This document shows positions 11,001 to 23,500 of a stretch of 64,000 bases of DNA, piece after piece. The first letter of the stretch is position 1. Every line of letters starts with the position of its first letter. The translations under genes and the position numbers were made by a program. Under the pieces are notes generated by a model. That model saw only the letters and a program-made list of their open reading frames with translations. It was not told the origin of the DNA and made no database searches. Source of the stretch: Atherix ibis (lineage: Eukaryota; Arthropoda; Insecta; Diptera; Athericidae); NCBI GenBank assembly GCA_958298945.1, contig OY282606.1, positions 58,975,920 through 59,039,919 of the forward strand, in the 5' to 3' direction.

Positions 11001-13211
11001 ATTATATGAACAATTTTCTTAAGCTTGGTTTTTATAAAAAAATATTGGAAATTTTTTCAGCTAGTGCCCTATAATAATGTCATTATTGTTTTCCAATTAC
11101 CAAGTACAAAATAGTACCGTTTTAGTCATGTAGTAATTAACAAAAGAACAACGTATTTTAGCAATCCAAATTTACTGCGCATTCTTTAAAAATGACATTT
11201 CAAAGAACATCATCCTTAGCTACGTTACCCAAGAAAATTGTTGAATCTGGTATGTGGAAAACCCTTAATGTGATTTACAAAATCCCAATGCATCCTTAAA
11301 AAATCACGGTTTGATACGATTTATGAGTTAGTAGAATCTTTGGGCAGTTCTTCTTCGAAAATAATCGTGAAAATGCCATTACAGTGTATTATGAATGAAA
11401 TTGTGATATTTTACCGCATTTTTTTGTCATCGAAATTGAATGAATTGAATGTGAATGACATTTGGTTTCAACAAAACGGTACTACGAGCCACACAACACA
11501 TCAAAGCGTGGGTGTGTTGCGCATTAAATTCAGTGATTGAATAATTCCACGAGTGCTATTTGACACCGTTGAACATTTTTCTTTATATTTCTTTGAAAAA
11601 AAGTGCATGCCAATCTTTCAAAAATATTCGATAAGTAACTTTTATTGGAAAAAATCATGGAAAATTTCGACGTTCGAATAAAAGCTTGCAAACTGATTCG
11701 TAGTAGTGATATGAATAATATTATTTTTTATACATAATTGCAATAGATTCTACTTTAACTTTTAAAGTTAATTGGGAATATTATAAATGACTAATTGAGC
11801 AATTTAATTTGCGGCCTTTCATAAATATTAGTTTTATAAGATTTTGTTCTAGGAATATAATCTGCTATCATCAAAAATATACACTGCTACCAATATTATT
11901 TTAGCATTTTGTTGGAGTTTTAATTTTTATCGTATTATATTTCGCGCCTTAAAAAAAATTAAAAAGTTAATATTTGATGATATAATATTTTTTGTTACTT
12001 ACCTAAACGTTAACAGACCCCAGTTCTCCATTGCTCCGGCACTAAAATCTGGAATGGCAGCTAAGTCCATTTTTCCGATCTCCATTTTACTGTATTTATA
12101 ATTTGTGTAGTTGTTTAGTTTTTCTATAAGTTCTTGTCCAATTTCTAGACTGTATTTAGTATCTTCAATTACATCACGTCTGGATAGTACTGCAAATGGA
12201 CCCACACCTGCCGCATTAGCTCCACTTTTTTCTCCAAAATTATGAACAAGGAATGCTATTAAATAAGTTGGCATTTTGGGCGTTGTCTTATAAATATCTT
12301 GTGTATCGGAAGTTTTTTCCAGCATTGTATTACTTCGGGTGAAGAAGTTTTTTTCCTTATTAATAGTGATCTGAAACGTAGCCCGATATTCTGGTTCATC
12401 GAAGCAAGGAAATACGCTTCTGGCATGGACTGGTTGGAATTGAGTAGCACCTATAACACTTGAATTAAAAATCAGAATATAAATAGACAAAAATTTTAAT
12501 TCAATTTACGTGCTCGAATTTTATTCAAAATCTCTTTAAATATCTAGTTTATTTTAGAAATAATTCTTAATATTTTTATTCAAATTTCCGCTTGACATAA
12601 AATTATTTGATTATTATTATTTACAATTGGCAGATAGTTTTTGAATTACTATCAGTTTTATTATGAATACAAAATAGTATCGCTATTGTTTCTATATAAA
12701 TTAATTACTAAGCGGGTAATACTTACATTTCCTGATTATTATCTCGGTATTTGCTTTTATAAAATCCCTTCATGTCATCGGACATTTTACCGTTAAATTT
12801 AAAATGCAGTCTATACCGTCCTTCTTTTATACCTTCTGGTGAACTGATACTAATTTGCAACATATCCACTTCAAGCAACTCCTTATATGATATTCCAATT
12901 TCTTCTTTACAATCATCCCCTTCCATCGCACACAGTTTGGGGATGGATTCAAATGTTAATTTTTTTGAATGCAAAGTTATAGTGGAAATTTTGTCTTTTG
13001 AAATATCTAAATCTATTTCTGTTTCTCCATCAAATGAAAACTTTTTTTCTTCGCCTGTTTCGTTGGTTAAGTGGGGTGTAATTATAATCTTATATGAAAC
13101 AGGCTTTACGTTTTGTTCAGGTAGTAGGTACGAGTTTTCTTCTTTTGCTGGTGCACCGTTGTTAAGAATTGTTAAGGACAGAAAGAATATTACATTCCAA
13201 AACATCCTCAT
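8032..13211 (-). CDS. M1 zinc aminopeptidase, GPI-anchored type (APN-A)
   Basis: The product is predicted to cleave N-terminal residues from peptides at the cell surface. Coding exons, 5' to 3' on the - strand: 13211-12727, 12458-12003, 10088-9905, 9818-9577, 9514-8414 and 8347-8032. All junctions are GT-AG and keep phase, giving 2784 bp or 927 residues. A signal peptide (MRMFWNVIFFLSLTILNNGA) opens it. GAMEN is at residues 303-307, HEQAH at 339-343, the third zinc ligand Glu at 362 in LNEGFA, and the catalytic Tyr at 426 in SYNKGA. The ERAP1_C domain is coded by exons 5-6. The protein ends in NSSS (900-903) plus a hydrophobic tail, a likely GPI signal. The start codon abuts a TTTTTTAG acceptor, so transcription must begin in an upstream exon (see 18527-18782). 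Intron 2 holds a transposase relic. All catalytic residues are intact. The precise substrate is unknown. Confidence 0.93.
11139..11640 (+). pseudogene. IS630-type transposase relic in APN-A intron 2
   Basis: Broken + strand frames include FFENNRENAITV (about 11351-11386), LSSKLNELNVNDIWFQQNG and TSHTTHQS (11431-11505), a signature of insect IS630/Tc1/mariner transposases. The middle of the gene is deleted and stops are present. It lies antisense to the host gene, inside intron 10089-12002. Confidence 0.7.
12678..12679. other. Unoccupied mariner target TA in APN-A intron 1
   Basis: The flanks AAAATAG/TA/TCGCTATTG match both sides of the mariner at 34099-35392 in APN-B, showing the pre-insertion site. 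Confidence 0.9.
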
Positions 13212-14900
13212 CTAAAAAATAAATAATTATCTTAAATTTTAAGAACTAGTGTAATTAATTTAAAAATCCGTCATATGTTTAAATATCACTTACAAGTTTT
13301 TTGCAATTTTATATCATTTTATGGAGTAAGATTGATTTTTGAATGGAAGGAAGAATAGCTAATTGGTACTCTTAATAAATTTTTACTCAAAAACAATTAT
13401 GACACAAATTCGTAAAGTTTTTTAACAGTTATAACATAGATAAAATTCATAAATTTATGCGTTAAATAATTCTTTTGATAAAATATAAAATATAATAAAT
13501 AGAACTTATAATATTTAAATATTTTTGAAAGAAATAATATTCCATTGAGTTACCAAATCTGCTCGAATTAATACTGATATGGGAAAATCTGCACTTTAAT
13601 TCATAATAGTTAATATATACTTTCTTCTAGAAATTTATGTTAGTGCTGTTGGTCTAAATTCAGAACAGGAGGTGGTTAATTGTAAGAGTATTTAGGGAAA
13701 TAATTGGCCTTTTATTGATATTTATTGAGTATTACAAATATTGACTGAGTTGGTGATAAAAAATTCTATGAAATTGTATTTTCATGTTTGCTAAAATTTT
13801 ATTTTTATTCAATATGAATCTTTAATGTTTTCCATATTCTTTTATAAATCTCAATTTATTTTTCAATTTTTCATTTGATTATATTTCAATTTTATTTGCA
13901 CTATGACCTTGATTAAACTACTTACTTATATTGAATAGCTTTTAAAAAATTATGGTTGGGAATTATGTGTATATGTATTTTTAAATACTGAACGAAATCT
14001 TAAATTACTATCGCAATAGAAAAAATTATGTAATAAAAATTCTTTAAAAAATTTAAACATATTAGTAATTGAAGTTTTTTTTTTTTGATTGTTCGGAAAT
14101 GGTACACTTGTTTTCTGGGTAAGTTTCTGGAAAAGTTTGCATTTTTTTAAAAATATAGGACCTGCTAGTGAAAACTTTTTTAAAATTTTTAATTGAGATA
14201 CAAATTTTGTATGTATTTATTGTTATTCTTTATTGAAATATGTTATAAGAACTTTATTGAAATATGTTTTTTATATGTTATTAATAAGTAATACCGCTAT
14301 ATACTTTTATAAATAATTCATTCTTCTTTTCAATAAAATTTTTGATTCGATCATCTATATATTATATCACATTTTAGGTACTTGAGTTATTAAAATTTAA
14401 ATTTATAGAAATAATAAAAATGTCAATTAATTTTTTATATGTACTCTAATAGTTTCTAATACTGAATAAAATAGTAAGTACTCCCGAACATAGTTGTAGT
14501 CTCTGTAAAATAAATTTGACTTTTGAAATTGGCAGCTGCGATCTCGCGTTTCCATAGTATATTGTTTTTCAATATTATATATTTTATTTAATCCATTAAA
14601 ATAAGAATTATATTTTAGTTATTAAAATGTACCTGACATTGTTTCTACTTGAACTTTAAATTGGACAATATTTATTCACCTTCAACAGATTTGTCACTTG
14701 AAGTCAAATACAAATCCTTTCTGAATCTCAGGTTTTCATATAATAGACTATTATAAAAATGCTCCTAAGAACCTCAGTATACTATATACAGAATTTACAA
14801 GTTAATTTCTTTTTAAATTTTAAATGAAATACACATTTGTTATAAAAATTCCGTCACTTTTTACTCTTTAAGTTATAGAAACTTAACTATTTATAAATAA
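13212..14900. other. APN-A 5' intron, part shared with APN-B
   Basis: Bases 13212 to about 13800 align with 35927 to about 36640, with small indels: a roughly 112-bp extra piece lies in B at about 36063. Beyond that the two copies diverge. No coding signal is seen. Confidence 0.6.
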
Positions 14901-14904
14901 AAAA

Positions 14905-15400
14905 ACAACATTGGGCAAATGGTTACCATGACTACGTTAACAGACACCGATCCTCTCGATCGGACTTTTGCATAATTGTGGCTCAATTTCATGGATGACG
15001 CGGTTGATATTGGTTTTGAGCTCCTGAATTGTGTGTGGAATATTCTCATCAACCTTATCTTTCACATGGCCCCATAAGAAGAAGTGCAACGGTATAAAAT
15101 CACATGATTTTTGTAGCGTACTCCATTGTCAGTAACTGTAAAACCAACCTCATTTTCGAAAAAATACGGACTAATGGTGACCTTCAGCCTATAAAAGCTA
15201 CTATAAAGGGATACGTGACGAATGTAGTTGTTGTTCCATAATTGCTCTTGGATTTGCAGATACTTCGATAATTTTGCGTGTTAACCTAGCCGTCTAAGTG
15301 GAAATCAGCTTCGTCCGAAAAAATAACATTTTCTGAAAAACCAGCTTTGACAGGTAACCATTTTTATAAAGGATTTGAATTATATTAATACAGTTTCCGA
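14905..15400 (-). pseudogene. IS630-type transposase relic
   Basis: On the - strand this reads, in broken frames, YFFENEVGFTVT (about 15170), then a PLHFFLWGHVKDKVDENIPH segment (about 15030-15095) and a C-terminal helix ending near 14940. These are the standard DDE core and tail of insect IS630/mariner-like transposases. Stops and a deletion remove the DxD region. Confidence 0.7.
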
Positions 15401-15799
15401 GCAAAGGTGAAAACATTATAACAAGTGGTAAATATTTTACTGTGATTATATTAAAAACGTAAATGATAGCACTGTCAAATGAATTTACTACTCACTTAAT
15501 CAAAAATAGTATTATTCAAATACTATATAGTACGAAATTTTGCCAAACACTTATAACTCGTGGTGCCAACTTGTTTTACTTTATTTTAAATATATTAAAA
15601 TTAATAGAAATGAAATACTATTTTTTATAGGTCGATTATTATATTTTATAAATTATAAAAAAAATTTTAATTCATTTCAACAAAAAAAACAAGAGTATGA
15701 ACATAAGAACACAGATGATCTACTTTGCAAAACATTTGAAGCCAATCTGAAGTTGCTAATCCTTATAAAAAGCCAATATTTTATAGTTTAACATTGTTT

Positions 15800-16270
15800 T
15801 TGTATTATAGGAGCACATCTTTTAGACATTGAAGTAATAAGTTGTACACAAACTCCGCAAAGGTATTTTTCTATGGAGTTTGTATTTCTTCAAGAAGATC
15901 ATCCTTTTATTAAATTTTGTTTTCCTTAAGAAATAAATGGATTTTAGCTAGTTTATAGGTCCGTAGTCCGATTTATTGAAGACGAATTAATATGAACGTG
16001 TTATAGACTAACCCTGCCTTTTTTAGGTACGACCTCAGGATTTTCCGAATAACAACTATAATTGACCGTTTATAATTAAGAGTTATTTTGCGAGGTCTGC
16101 CTCTTTATGAATTGATAACATGCGTTCGCTCTTTAGAACGATTACTTATCTAAAATATCTTGTTAATATATTCCACTATTGTAAATTAATAGAATTCTTC
16201 ACTTAATAGCGCTACTGCATTTATTTCTAACTTATTTTTGCATAAAACTTTACTATTTTACCAACACCAT
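15800..16270 (-). pseudogene. Possible Tc1-like transposase N-terminal relic
   Basis: A - strand frame at about 15960-16105 reads RGRPRKITLNYKRSIIVVI, matching the AT-hook-like GRPR linker between the two helix-turn-helix domains of Tc1-like transposases. The rest is too decayed to follow. Confidence 0.45.
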
Positions 16271-16279
16271 TTGAAGTAA

Positions 16280-18520
16280 TGATCACACTGATTAAAAATA
16301 AGAAAATGAGCCTCAAAAGAATAAGTTTTACTATCAATGAAAATAAAGATGGTATTTGGAAACAAATAAAAAGTTGCTGTGACTAAAAAAAAATATAAAA
16401 AATATGCATGTTTAAAAAACGATACCGAAAATAAGGGACCAACAATAAAGAGAAAGAAAAAAAATGTTTGAATCCGTCAATGAATACGTGGGAGAGGGCT
16501 GAGATGTTACGTCTCTTCCTGGCCATTTTACCAAAACTCCCACGGCACTCCGAGGCTAATTGTTTTGAGTATTCTTAACAACTACGACGATGATCCTCTT
16601 GACAGTATTGCACATATTTTTTTAGAATAATTATTTAATATTAGTGACAGATTAAGGCTTCTCTGATTTAATGTTTGTGGGGCAGAGATTGGAGTGGAGG
16701 GAAGAGTGCGTGTGTGTACGAAAATATTTTCTAATTTTTTATTTTTTTTAACATAAATATTTAGTAATTAGTCATTAGCAATAATAATAATTATAATATT
16801 ATTATTATTACAATATTATTAACAAAACTAACATTAATAATAATAACAACAAATTATATTATTGTTCAACTGTTTAGGAAATCGTATTAATTACCGGAAA
16901 TAAAAAATAACTAAATACAATCTATTTATTAGGATTTGGTAATTATCAAGTGAGCAGTATCTTAGCAAATTGTCAATGAACTTTTATGGCAATTTGAGGA
17001 GTGGTATAAGAAAATAAACAAAACATTGCATAAAATATTGCAATCTAATTTCAGTAATGATTGTTGTATAAGATTTTCGAACTTTTACTAAGTTGAAAAT
17101 AAGATTCACTGAAATCTATCATATAATTAAAATTGTTTGTATTTATAAAATTTAAATGAAAAATATTGTTCCTTTAAATAAATTTTTTAATTTAATGGAG
17201 ATATATTTTATTTTTTAAATCATTTCATTTTATATTATTGAATATGAAGATAATAATTTATTATATAAGTATATTATAATAATAATAATACGAATAAATT
17301 GTTACTATAATTTATTTTTGTAATTAAATATATATGAGAAATTTAATATATATAGGTAACTAGAAAACCATACGAAATATAATGGTAAGGAGGCCATTTG
17401 CTTTAAATTTATTTATTGTTATAAGATGGTTATGGTATTGAATTTTAATTATGCCTCTGTTTGTAAAATGACCAAGTATAACTACCAAAAAATTTTCATT
17501 TTGAAAATGAATTTTATACTACTTAAAAAAAGTAGAACTAGAAAAAAATACGCTACGAGTGTAAGTATGTATAAGAGTTTAAGGTTTGCGTAATATACTT
17601 TTTCCAAAATAAAATGAAAGTTAAAACAAAAAATACAACATTTATTTTTCTAATTATTTTGATAAGAGATGACCTCCTTTAATAAGCCATTTATTTTGGT
17701 CTACATCTAAGAGGCAATCTGTTGATACTTGATGGATTATTTTAATATTTCTACATTTAAATAACATTGTACTGTAAAAATATACGTGTATATGCATATC
17801 AATGCATAAAAATAACTTTATAATTATTTCTAAGTTTTGTATACTTTACAAATAATATGATAAGCCATAATAGCAATGATCCGTAATGATAATATTTAAC
17901 TTCAGGTTAAATATTATCTTATACATATTTTTAAAATATGTTTTATTAATTTGTATATAATAATTGCGCTTTCGTATTTAAATAATTGTACTTTGAAAAT
18001 ATCAATCAAATAATTTTATTATTCACATTTATTGAAACAATTTTGTAAGTTTGATGATAAATCACTTATTCTATGAATAAATAATAATAAATGAAAGTTT
18101 CCAAACACTATGTTCTTTTCCATGTTTTCAATATACTGTGATTCGTTGAAAATTTCAAAATATAATCACGTAATTACTTTCTCTTTTGCGACGAAATAAT
18201 GCACTTGCAACCATTTAACATGAATATTTAAAAGTTATTATAGTCACCATGTTACAAAATATAGAAATAAATAAACAAAATAATAACTTTTAAATATTTT
18301 TTGGATTATTTCGAATTATAATATTTAAACAAGTTTTTGGCTGTATAAGGACACACTTTATAAATAAATATCATAATATTTAATTAACAATAAAAACTTC
18401 TCTACAAGAAATTCACAAAATAATTTCACTTTGCCTTAAATATAATATTAAAAATAATTTATTTAAAAGTATTTATTTGATGTTGTCAAATTCACCTTGA
18501 TTTTAGTCACTTTTTTTAGA
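16280..18520. other. AT-rich intronic or intergenic sequence
   Basis: No gene is recognised. AAT/ATT runs occur at about 16780-16860 and 17275-17300. Two inverted repeats are present: 13-bp arms at 17888-17918 and 18-bp arms at 18223-18240 and 18281-18298. Confidence 0.4.
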
Positions 18521-18526
18521 TGGAAA

Positions 18527-18782
18527 AACTAATCCGCGTATTGACTCGAAATGACACCCTTCAATGACTGTAACGAAGTGTACGCATTCACTTCTATTTA
18601 TGAATAAACCACGGTAAGTATTGTAGCTTACCTAACACACTATAGCCGTTGAGATGTTACAAATACGAGCAAACTGGATACTGTGAATTAATATACGATA
18701 GTTTACCGATTAAATGTTGCATACAAAAATTATGATTGTATTCGTAATAATCATAAATATTCGTACCAATTATTTATGCAAT
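18527..18782 (-). promoter_or_regulatory. Candidate promoter and 5' noncoding exon of APN-A
   Basis: About 255 bp here are highly similar to 38070-38325 although the sequence on either side is not. On the - strand the block carries a TATA-like TATATTAA near 18690, then a short tract ending GTTAG/GTAAGC, a good splice donor (last exon base 18632). The APN-A start codon lies directly on an acceptor, so a noncoding exon here would be joined across a 5420-bp intron. Exon start and use are inferred; a conserved enhancer is the alternative. Confidence 0.55.
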
Positions 18783-19169
18783 ATATTTTTTTTTTGAATT
18801 TTTTTAGCAGACATTTGCGATTAGTTAATTTTTATAAAAAAAGAAGTCCCTATATTTACTGCTGCAATAAAATTTATTGGTTTCACAATATAGTTTTTTG
18901 AAAGTCATTGATAGATTTATAATTGTTTTTAATCACAACTATATGATAATACGATATTATAAATTAAAAATAAGTACTTGAGCTATATGGATACACAGGT
19001 ATAATAAATAATTGATTTACAATATAGTCGTACCACATTTCGGCCGAAAAAAAGCTTTTGAAGTTTAAATTGAAGGTAAGATTCATATAAATATAAAATA
19101 TAAAATAAGAAATCCATCATTTTCCAGATAAGATAAGTTGAGGAATACTTTTACGTAACATTATAGGTG

Positions 19170-19320
19170 TTGTTAATCCTGGTAACATAATTAAAGTATA
19201 TTGCTCTTCTTACGTTTGGGAAAATACGAAAGCTGTAATTGATAAACTCATGACAAGTTGTTTTTTTAAACGTTGAATATATTCGAATAGTGTTGATGAA
19301 ATGAACTTGACCGCAAAAAT
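19170..19320 (-). promoter_or_regulatory. Conserved upstream islands of APN-A
   Basis: TATTGCTCTTCTTAC near 19200 and ATGAACTTGACCGCAAAAA at 19301-19319 recur in the same order upstream of APN-B (about 38762 and 38889-38907) within otherwise diverged DNA. They may be regulatory sites of the duplicated genes. Confidence 0.4.
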
Positions 19321-19329
19321 TCAATCAAC

Positions 19330-19995
19330 CATTTGGGTTATTCATATTAAAATATTTTTCGTTATTTATTCATATTAAAATATTTTTCTTCACATTTGTA
19401 TACACTGGTCATATAGTATAGTGTATACATCAAGTGTATTCAGATATTGTTATACTGCAGCAATTTTAAAAGTATGTATTTGTGCCAGCATTAATATTTA
19501 TTTTAATTTTAAAATATTTTTTTAAAAGTAAGTTTCCATATTACTATGTTTAGCAGTATTTGCTTTTCTTACTCCGAAAAATGTATGCTAGTACCTTATT
19601 TTAACGTATAAACTTGAACCTTTATATTTTCTTGTTTTCATTGACGTTTTTTGATATATAAATTATTAAATTTTCTTTTTATAGCAAAATTTTAATTTCT
19701 TTATAAGCAATGATACGTTATTCTAATTATTACCATTGATATATTTTTAAAATATAATTTCAAAATTATTCAATTTATATCTCTGGATAAGGCTAGTATT
19801 AGAGTGTACAGTAGTACTCGTAGTTTTTAAAGTTTCGCACTGCTTTTCGAATAGTAACATATAATGAAGTTACTAATTATATTGAAATAATTAGAAATGA
19901 TTAATATAAAAGTAGACAGAAAATATATTAATATGTATGAGCAACAATTTAATTTTGTAGTTGCCTTGGATCGCTTTGTAGCAGTGCTGAAAGGT
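19330..19995. other. AT-rich spacer
   Basis: A short tandem duplication (TTATTCATATTAAAATATTT twice) lies at about 19338-19385. No gene is seen. Confidence 0.3.
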
Positions 19996-19999
19996 TTTA

Positions 20000-20240
20000 A
20001 CTGATATTACCTTCCGATCCTCGGATACATTCCTTGAGATGTCTTCAACCGAGCAAAGATGACGTTATTTTAAGTGTGTTTTTGATTTTCGGAAACAAAA
20101 AAATAATTCGGAGTAAGATCAGGTGAATAGGGGGTCTGGAAAGCCATAGTCTGGAATTCTAACATATTCAGTCTCTCAATTATCTTTACGTCTACGTTCA
20201 ATCATGAGGTTTCTTGGCACCACCTGGGAACACAATATTT
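20000..20240 (-). pseudogene. Mariner transposase relic, C-terminal part
   Basis: The - strand shows a broken frame with RPPIHLIL then IIFLFPKIKNTLK, like the last catalytic Asp region and following helix (PDLAP-DFFLFP-LK) of mariner transposases. It is heavily decayed; the Asp itself is lost. Confidence 0.5.
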
Positions 20241-20716
20241 TTATTTCCAAATCCTGAGTTAAAATTTCATGACGAGTAAAATTATTTCAATTTAACTTAC
20301 TACTCATCACCTTTAGTATCAATTTATATTCTGATAAAACGATTCTAATTTAATTCGCTACTCATCGCCTTTGCGTAAAGCCTTACAAAAACACAACTTA
20401 AATTATCATGCGGTACAGGATCCCGCAGTTATCGGACGATGTTGAAACTTGTACTGCATATTTAGAAGAGACTAACATACAAAATATGTAGAGGGGAAGT
20501 CCGCAGTGTTGTCGGATTGCCCTCATTAAAAAAAATCTCACAACTTTAGCTTTACTATATATATATATATATAAATACGAATATATATACGCATAAACTG
20601 AGTTATATTGATTTTGAATAAATTTGAAAAGATTGACAAACGATAAAGATTCAAACCATTTTATTAAGTAGTTTCAATGAATGAAATATTAAAAAAAAAT
20701 TTACGATAAATTTCGC

Positions 20717-22000
20717 ATGCATGAATTAAATAAAACCATATTATTAAAACAACAAATAGCAGTATTAAATTGTAAATACCTTAATATTATCTTATATCGT
20801 AAAATTCTTATAAATCCTAGTATGGAATGTCGATGGTTTAGACAAGAACTCGATATACTTTATTACAATAGACGTGTTGACATAGCACTACTAACTAAGA
20901 CATACTTTACGTCAAGGTCGTACTTCACGTTATGTGAATAAATCATCCCGCTAACACCGCTTTTTATGACACAGAATATATCTCAAGTATTTTCCTTACT
21001 CTAATTTTTCTGCTGAATCGCTGCAATCCATAGATGCTCGTATCAATAAACATCCGTATACTGTAATCCAATAAAACCATAACTGCTTCTAATTTTGCAT
21101 GCCTCCTTCAGTCACTTGAGACATAATTTCAAACGCATGGAGATTGGACTGCTAGTAAGGATGCGACATTATTAATTTTCTGTAAAAATCACTTCAAGGT
21201 ACGAAATTTCAAATAATTTCTTCTAATTAATTTATAGGAACTCTTACAGATCGGAATTCTGATCTTAGTCTCGTGCTACTTATCGTCGATACAAATCCTA
21301 TTTCTAAAATAGGATAATTGACGGAACGTACTAACTAATAGGATCATTGATGGAACGTACTAATGAACTAGAACAACTGATTAATCTTAAACTAAGGCCC
21401 TTACTACAAACATAAAATACTCAGTAACAAAAGATCACATCAATACCGGAAACCAACTCAACAAAAAAATGATCAACAATTCAAATGTACGGAATTTAAT
21501 AAGTTAGATTAAAAAACGAGAGCGCAATACCAAAGCTCCAGAATACCTAGCCATAAACAGAAAATAAATAAAATGTTATTGAAATTAAAAAATATCAAAG
21601 GGATTAATACGAATGGTATACAAGGAATATTATGGGCAACAATTAATAATAGAAAGCGACAAAACAAATATTATCTTAGAAAAGAAAAGAACATCTTAGA
21701 AAAGAACATCTTACCCGCTTTGACAAAATTACAGCAATATCGGACAAAAAAAGCTGACGAATTTGCTATGATCTTTACTCCACACACCGAATAGAAGATA
21801 TGGTATAGTTACTAGAAATACAAAGCCCACTTCTCATGAGTCTTCCGTCCAAAAATTTTACCCTAGCTGAAATTTCCAATAAAACAGCTCCCAGTTATGA
21901 ATTAATAGCAGCTCCTATTTTAAAACAAGTTTTTCAAAAAACTAGATTTCATAACTTATGTTTTCAAAAGCATTCATTGCATTACTAATTTTTGAATTTA
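20717..22000 (+). pseudogene. Jockey-clade LINE relic (endonuclease to start of RT)
   Basis: The first open part (20717-20941) carries NPSMECRWFRQELDILYYN, then VDIALLTKTYFTSRSYFTL, the start of a jockey endonuclease. A linker frame at 21573-21794 ends LQQYRTKKADEFAMIFTPH, typical of the region before the RT. A further segment with EISNKTAPSYELIAAPILKQ (about 21860-21930) matches the RT-0/1 entry of the clade. Many stops break it. RT palm motifs are absent, so the copy is truncated at the right. Confidence 0.7.
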
Positions 22001-22444
22001 AAATCCTCCGAAAAATTTATGATGATCTATTCTATGTTCATAACAAAGTTTTTATTCGGGACTTAAATGTTTCTTTAATATGTTAATCGTTATAAAACGT
22101 TTCATTCCAGATTTTCATATCACTAAAATTTTCTTGTTAAAATCTCTTCTGTTCCTTTCTCAATAACCGCTCATCGGCATGGACAAATTAAAAATTTTTT
22201 TAATTAGAGGTAAATTTGGCTCTGCTATTTAGTTTTGTAACATGTTTAGAGTAAAAGGTTTATAATTTGTTATAATGTTTTCAACATTGTTAAAAAATTA
22301 TGTTAGAATAATTCGAATTCATTATGACAATGACCGATCTGTATTAGCTGCTTTTGCCGAAAGATGATTTTCACTTAGGCGGTTTTGTTAACAAGCAAAA
22401 TTAGCATATTACGGCATCTGAACATCCAAATTTATTCTCATCAA

Positions 22445-22965
22445 TAAAAATTGCCAATAAGTAGTTTAAAATTGCTTACATTTAGTACAATAAGCAATCA
22501 ATTTTTTTCATTTCTGTTTCTATAAAAAAAGCCTGAAATGAAATACATAATTCACCAAAATAAAGTTTGGCTCAAACCAATAATTATCCAATAGCTTTAT
22601 TTATTATCTCTACTTCTGTAAATAGATGATAGTATTGTAAAATACATCATTTCTCATCAATAGAAAGACCAATAACTATATTATAAGTCTATCAATTAGA
22701 TATTTTTTATTCAATAGGGTTATAATTAAAAGATTTCACTTTTTATTCAATAGGATTAGTAGAAGGTTCACTATTTATTATAATGTCTTCAATTTTGCTC
22801 AACACATATTCAAATAATTCAAAACCATTATGAAAACGATCGATCTGTGAAAACCATATTTCGTAAAATTCGCGATATTTTTTGTCCTTAATATTCGTCT
22901 TTCTGAGCCTGCAATCAAGAATTTGGTGTATACATTTGAGTCTACTGGTTCGGTACAAAGCATAC
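22445..22965 (-). repeat. Dispersed repeat with an unrecognised ~70-codon frame (copy 1)
   Basis: This segment is an inverted copy of 48790-49310. It contains a - strand frame (22743-22958) with KCIHQILDCRLRKTNIKDKK, then YREFYEIWFSQIDRF, and a distal part with SKIEDIIINSE. I do not recognise the protein. It sits beside an IS630-type relic in both places, so it may belong to that element. Confidence 0.55.
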
Positions 22966-22984
22966 CAATAACAACACCTTTATA

Positions 22985-23500
22985 GGTCTGCCCACAATAA
23001 CCACGACGTTCCCAATAATTGGGCCTGTCTTACAATGACTCCATGGAATTTTTAAAAAAAATCGGCTCCTACGCCCTCTAAGATTCAATTGGTGTAAAAA
23101 TTAAAGCCACCAGATCAAAATGAAAGCCATCATTGAACATGGTGGTGGTTCTTCATAGAAAATCATGTTCTCGTACGATGGACATTTTCACCTACATGGC
23201 TATATTAAAAAGCAAAATTTTCGCCTTTGGGCATCTAAATAATCTGCCACTCTACTCAAAAAAGAATCGATTTATTGAAAGCCAAATCCAAATGTCAATT
23301 CAATGGGCGTCTATGTTAATTTTACGAAGAGGTGTTGGCAATTTGGCACCAAGTTCATGTCATTTAATGCCATTGAACTTCTTGTAAGATTATGTGAATG
23401 ATAAGCATTATTAGAAAAGTCCACAAATGGAGCTACAATTATGCAAAAATTTGATCAAACATTTTATAAAGAAGTTCGATTTATGTAAACGTATTCGTAG
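22985..23500 (+). pseudogene. IS630-type transposase relic
   Basis: Broken + frames show MFSYDGHFHLHGYIKKQNFR and LWASK (about 23165-23245), matching the DEAHF-LNGYVNKQN block around the first catalytic Asp. A decayed WPP-SC-LMPLNFL segment near 23335-23385 matches the third-Asp block. The middle is deleted. Confidence 0.7.

Noticed and set aside
12772..13215. 147-codon open frame on the + strand, and its twin at 35487-35930
   Set aside because: It is the exact antisense of aminopeptidase exon 1, is conserved only because that exon is, and has no family signature.
20555..20600. AT microsatellite as a regulatory feature
   Set aside because: Simple TA repeats are expected at this base composition.
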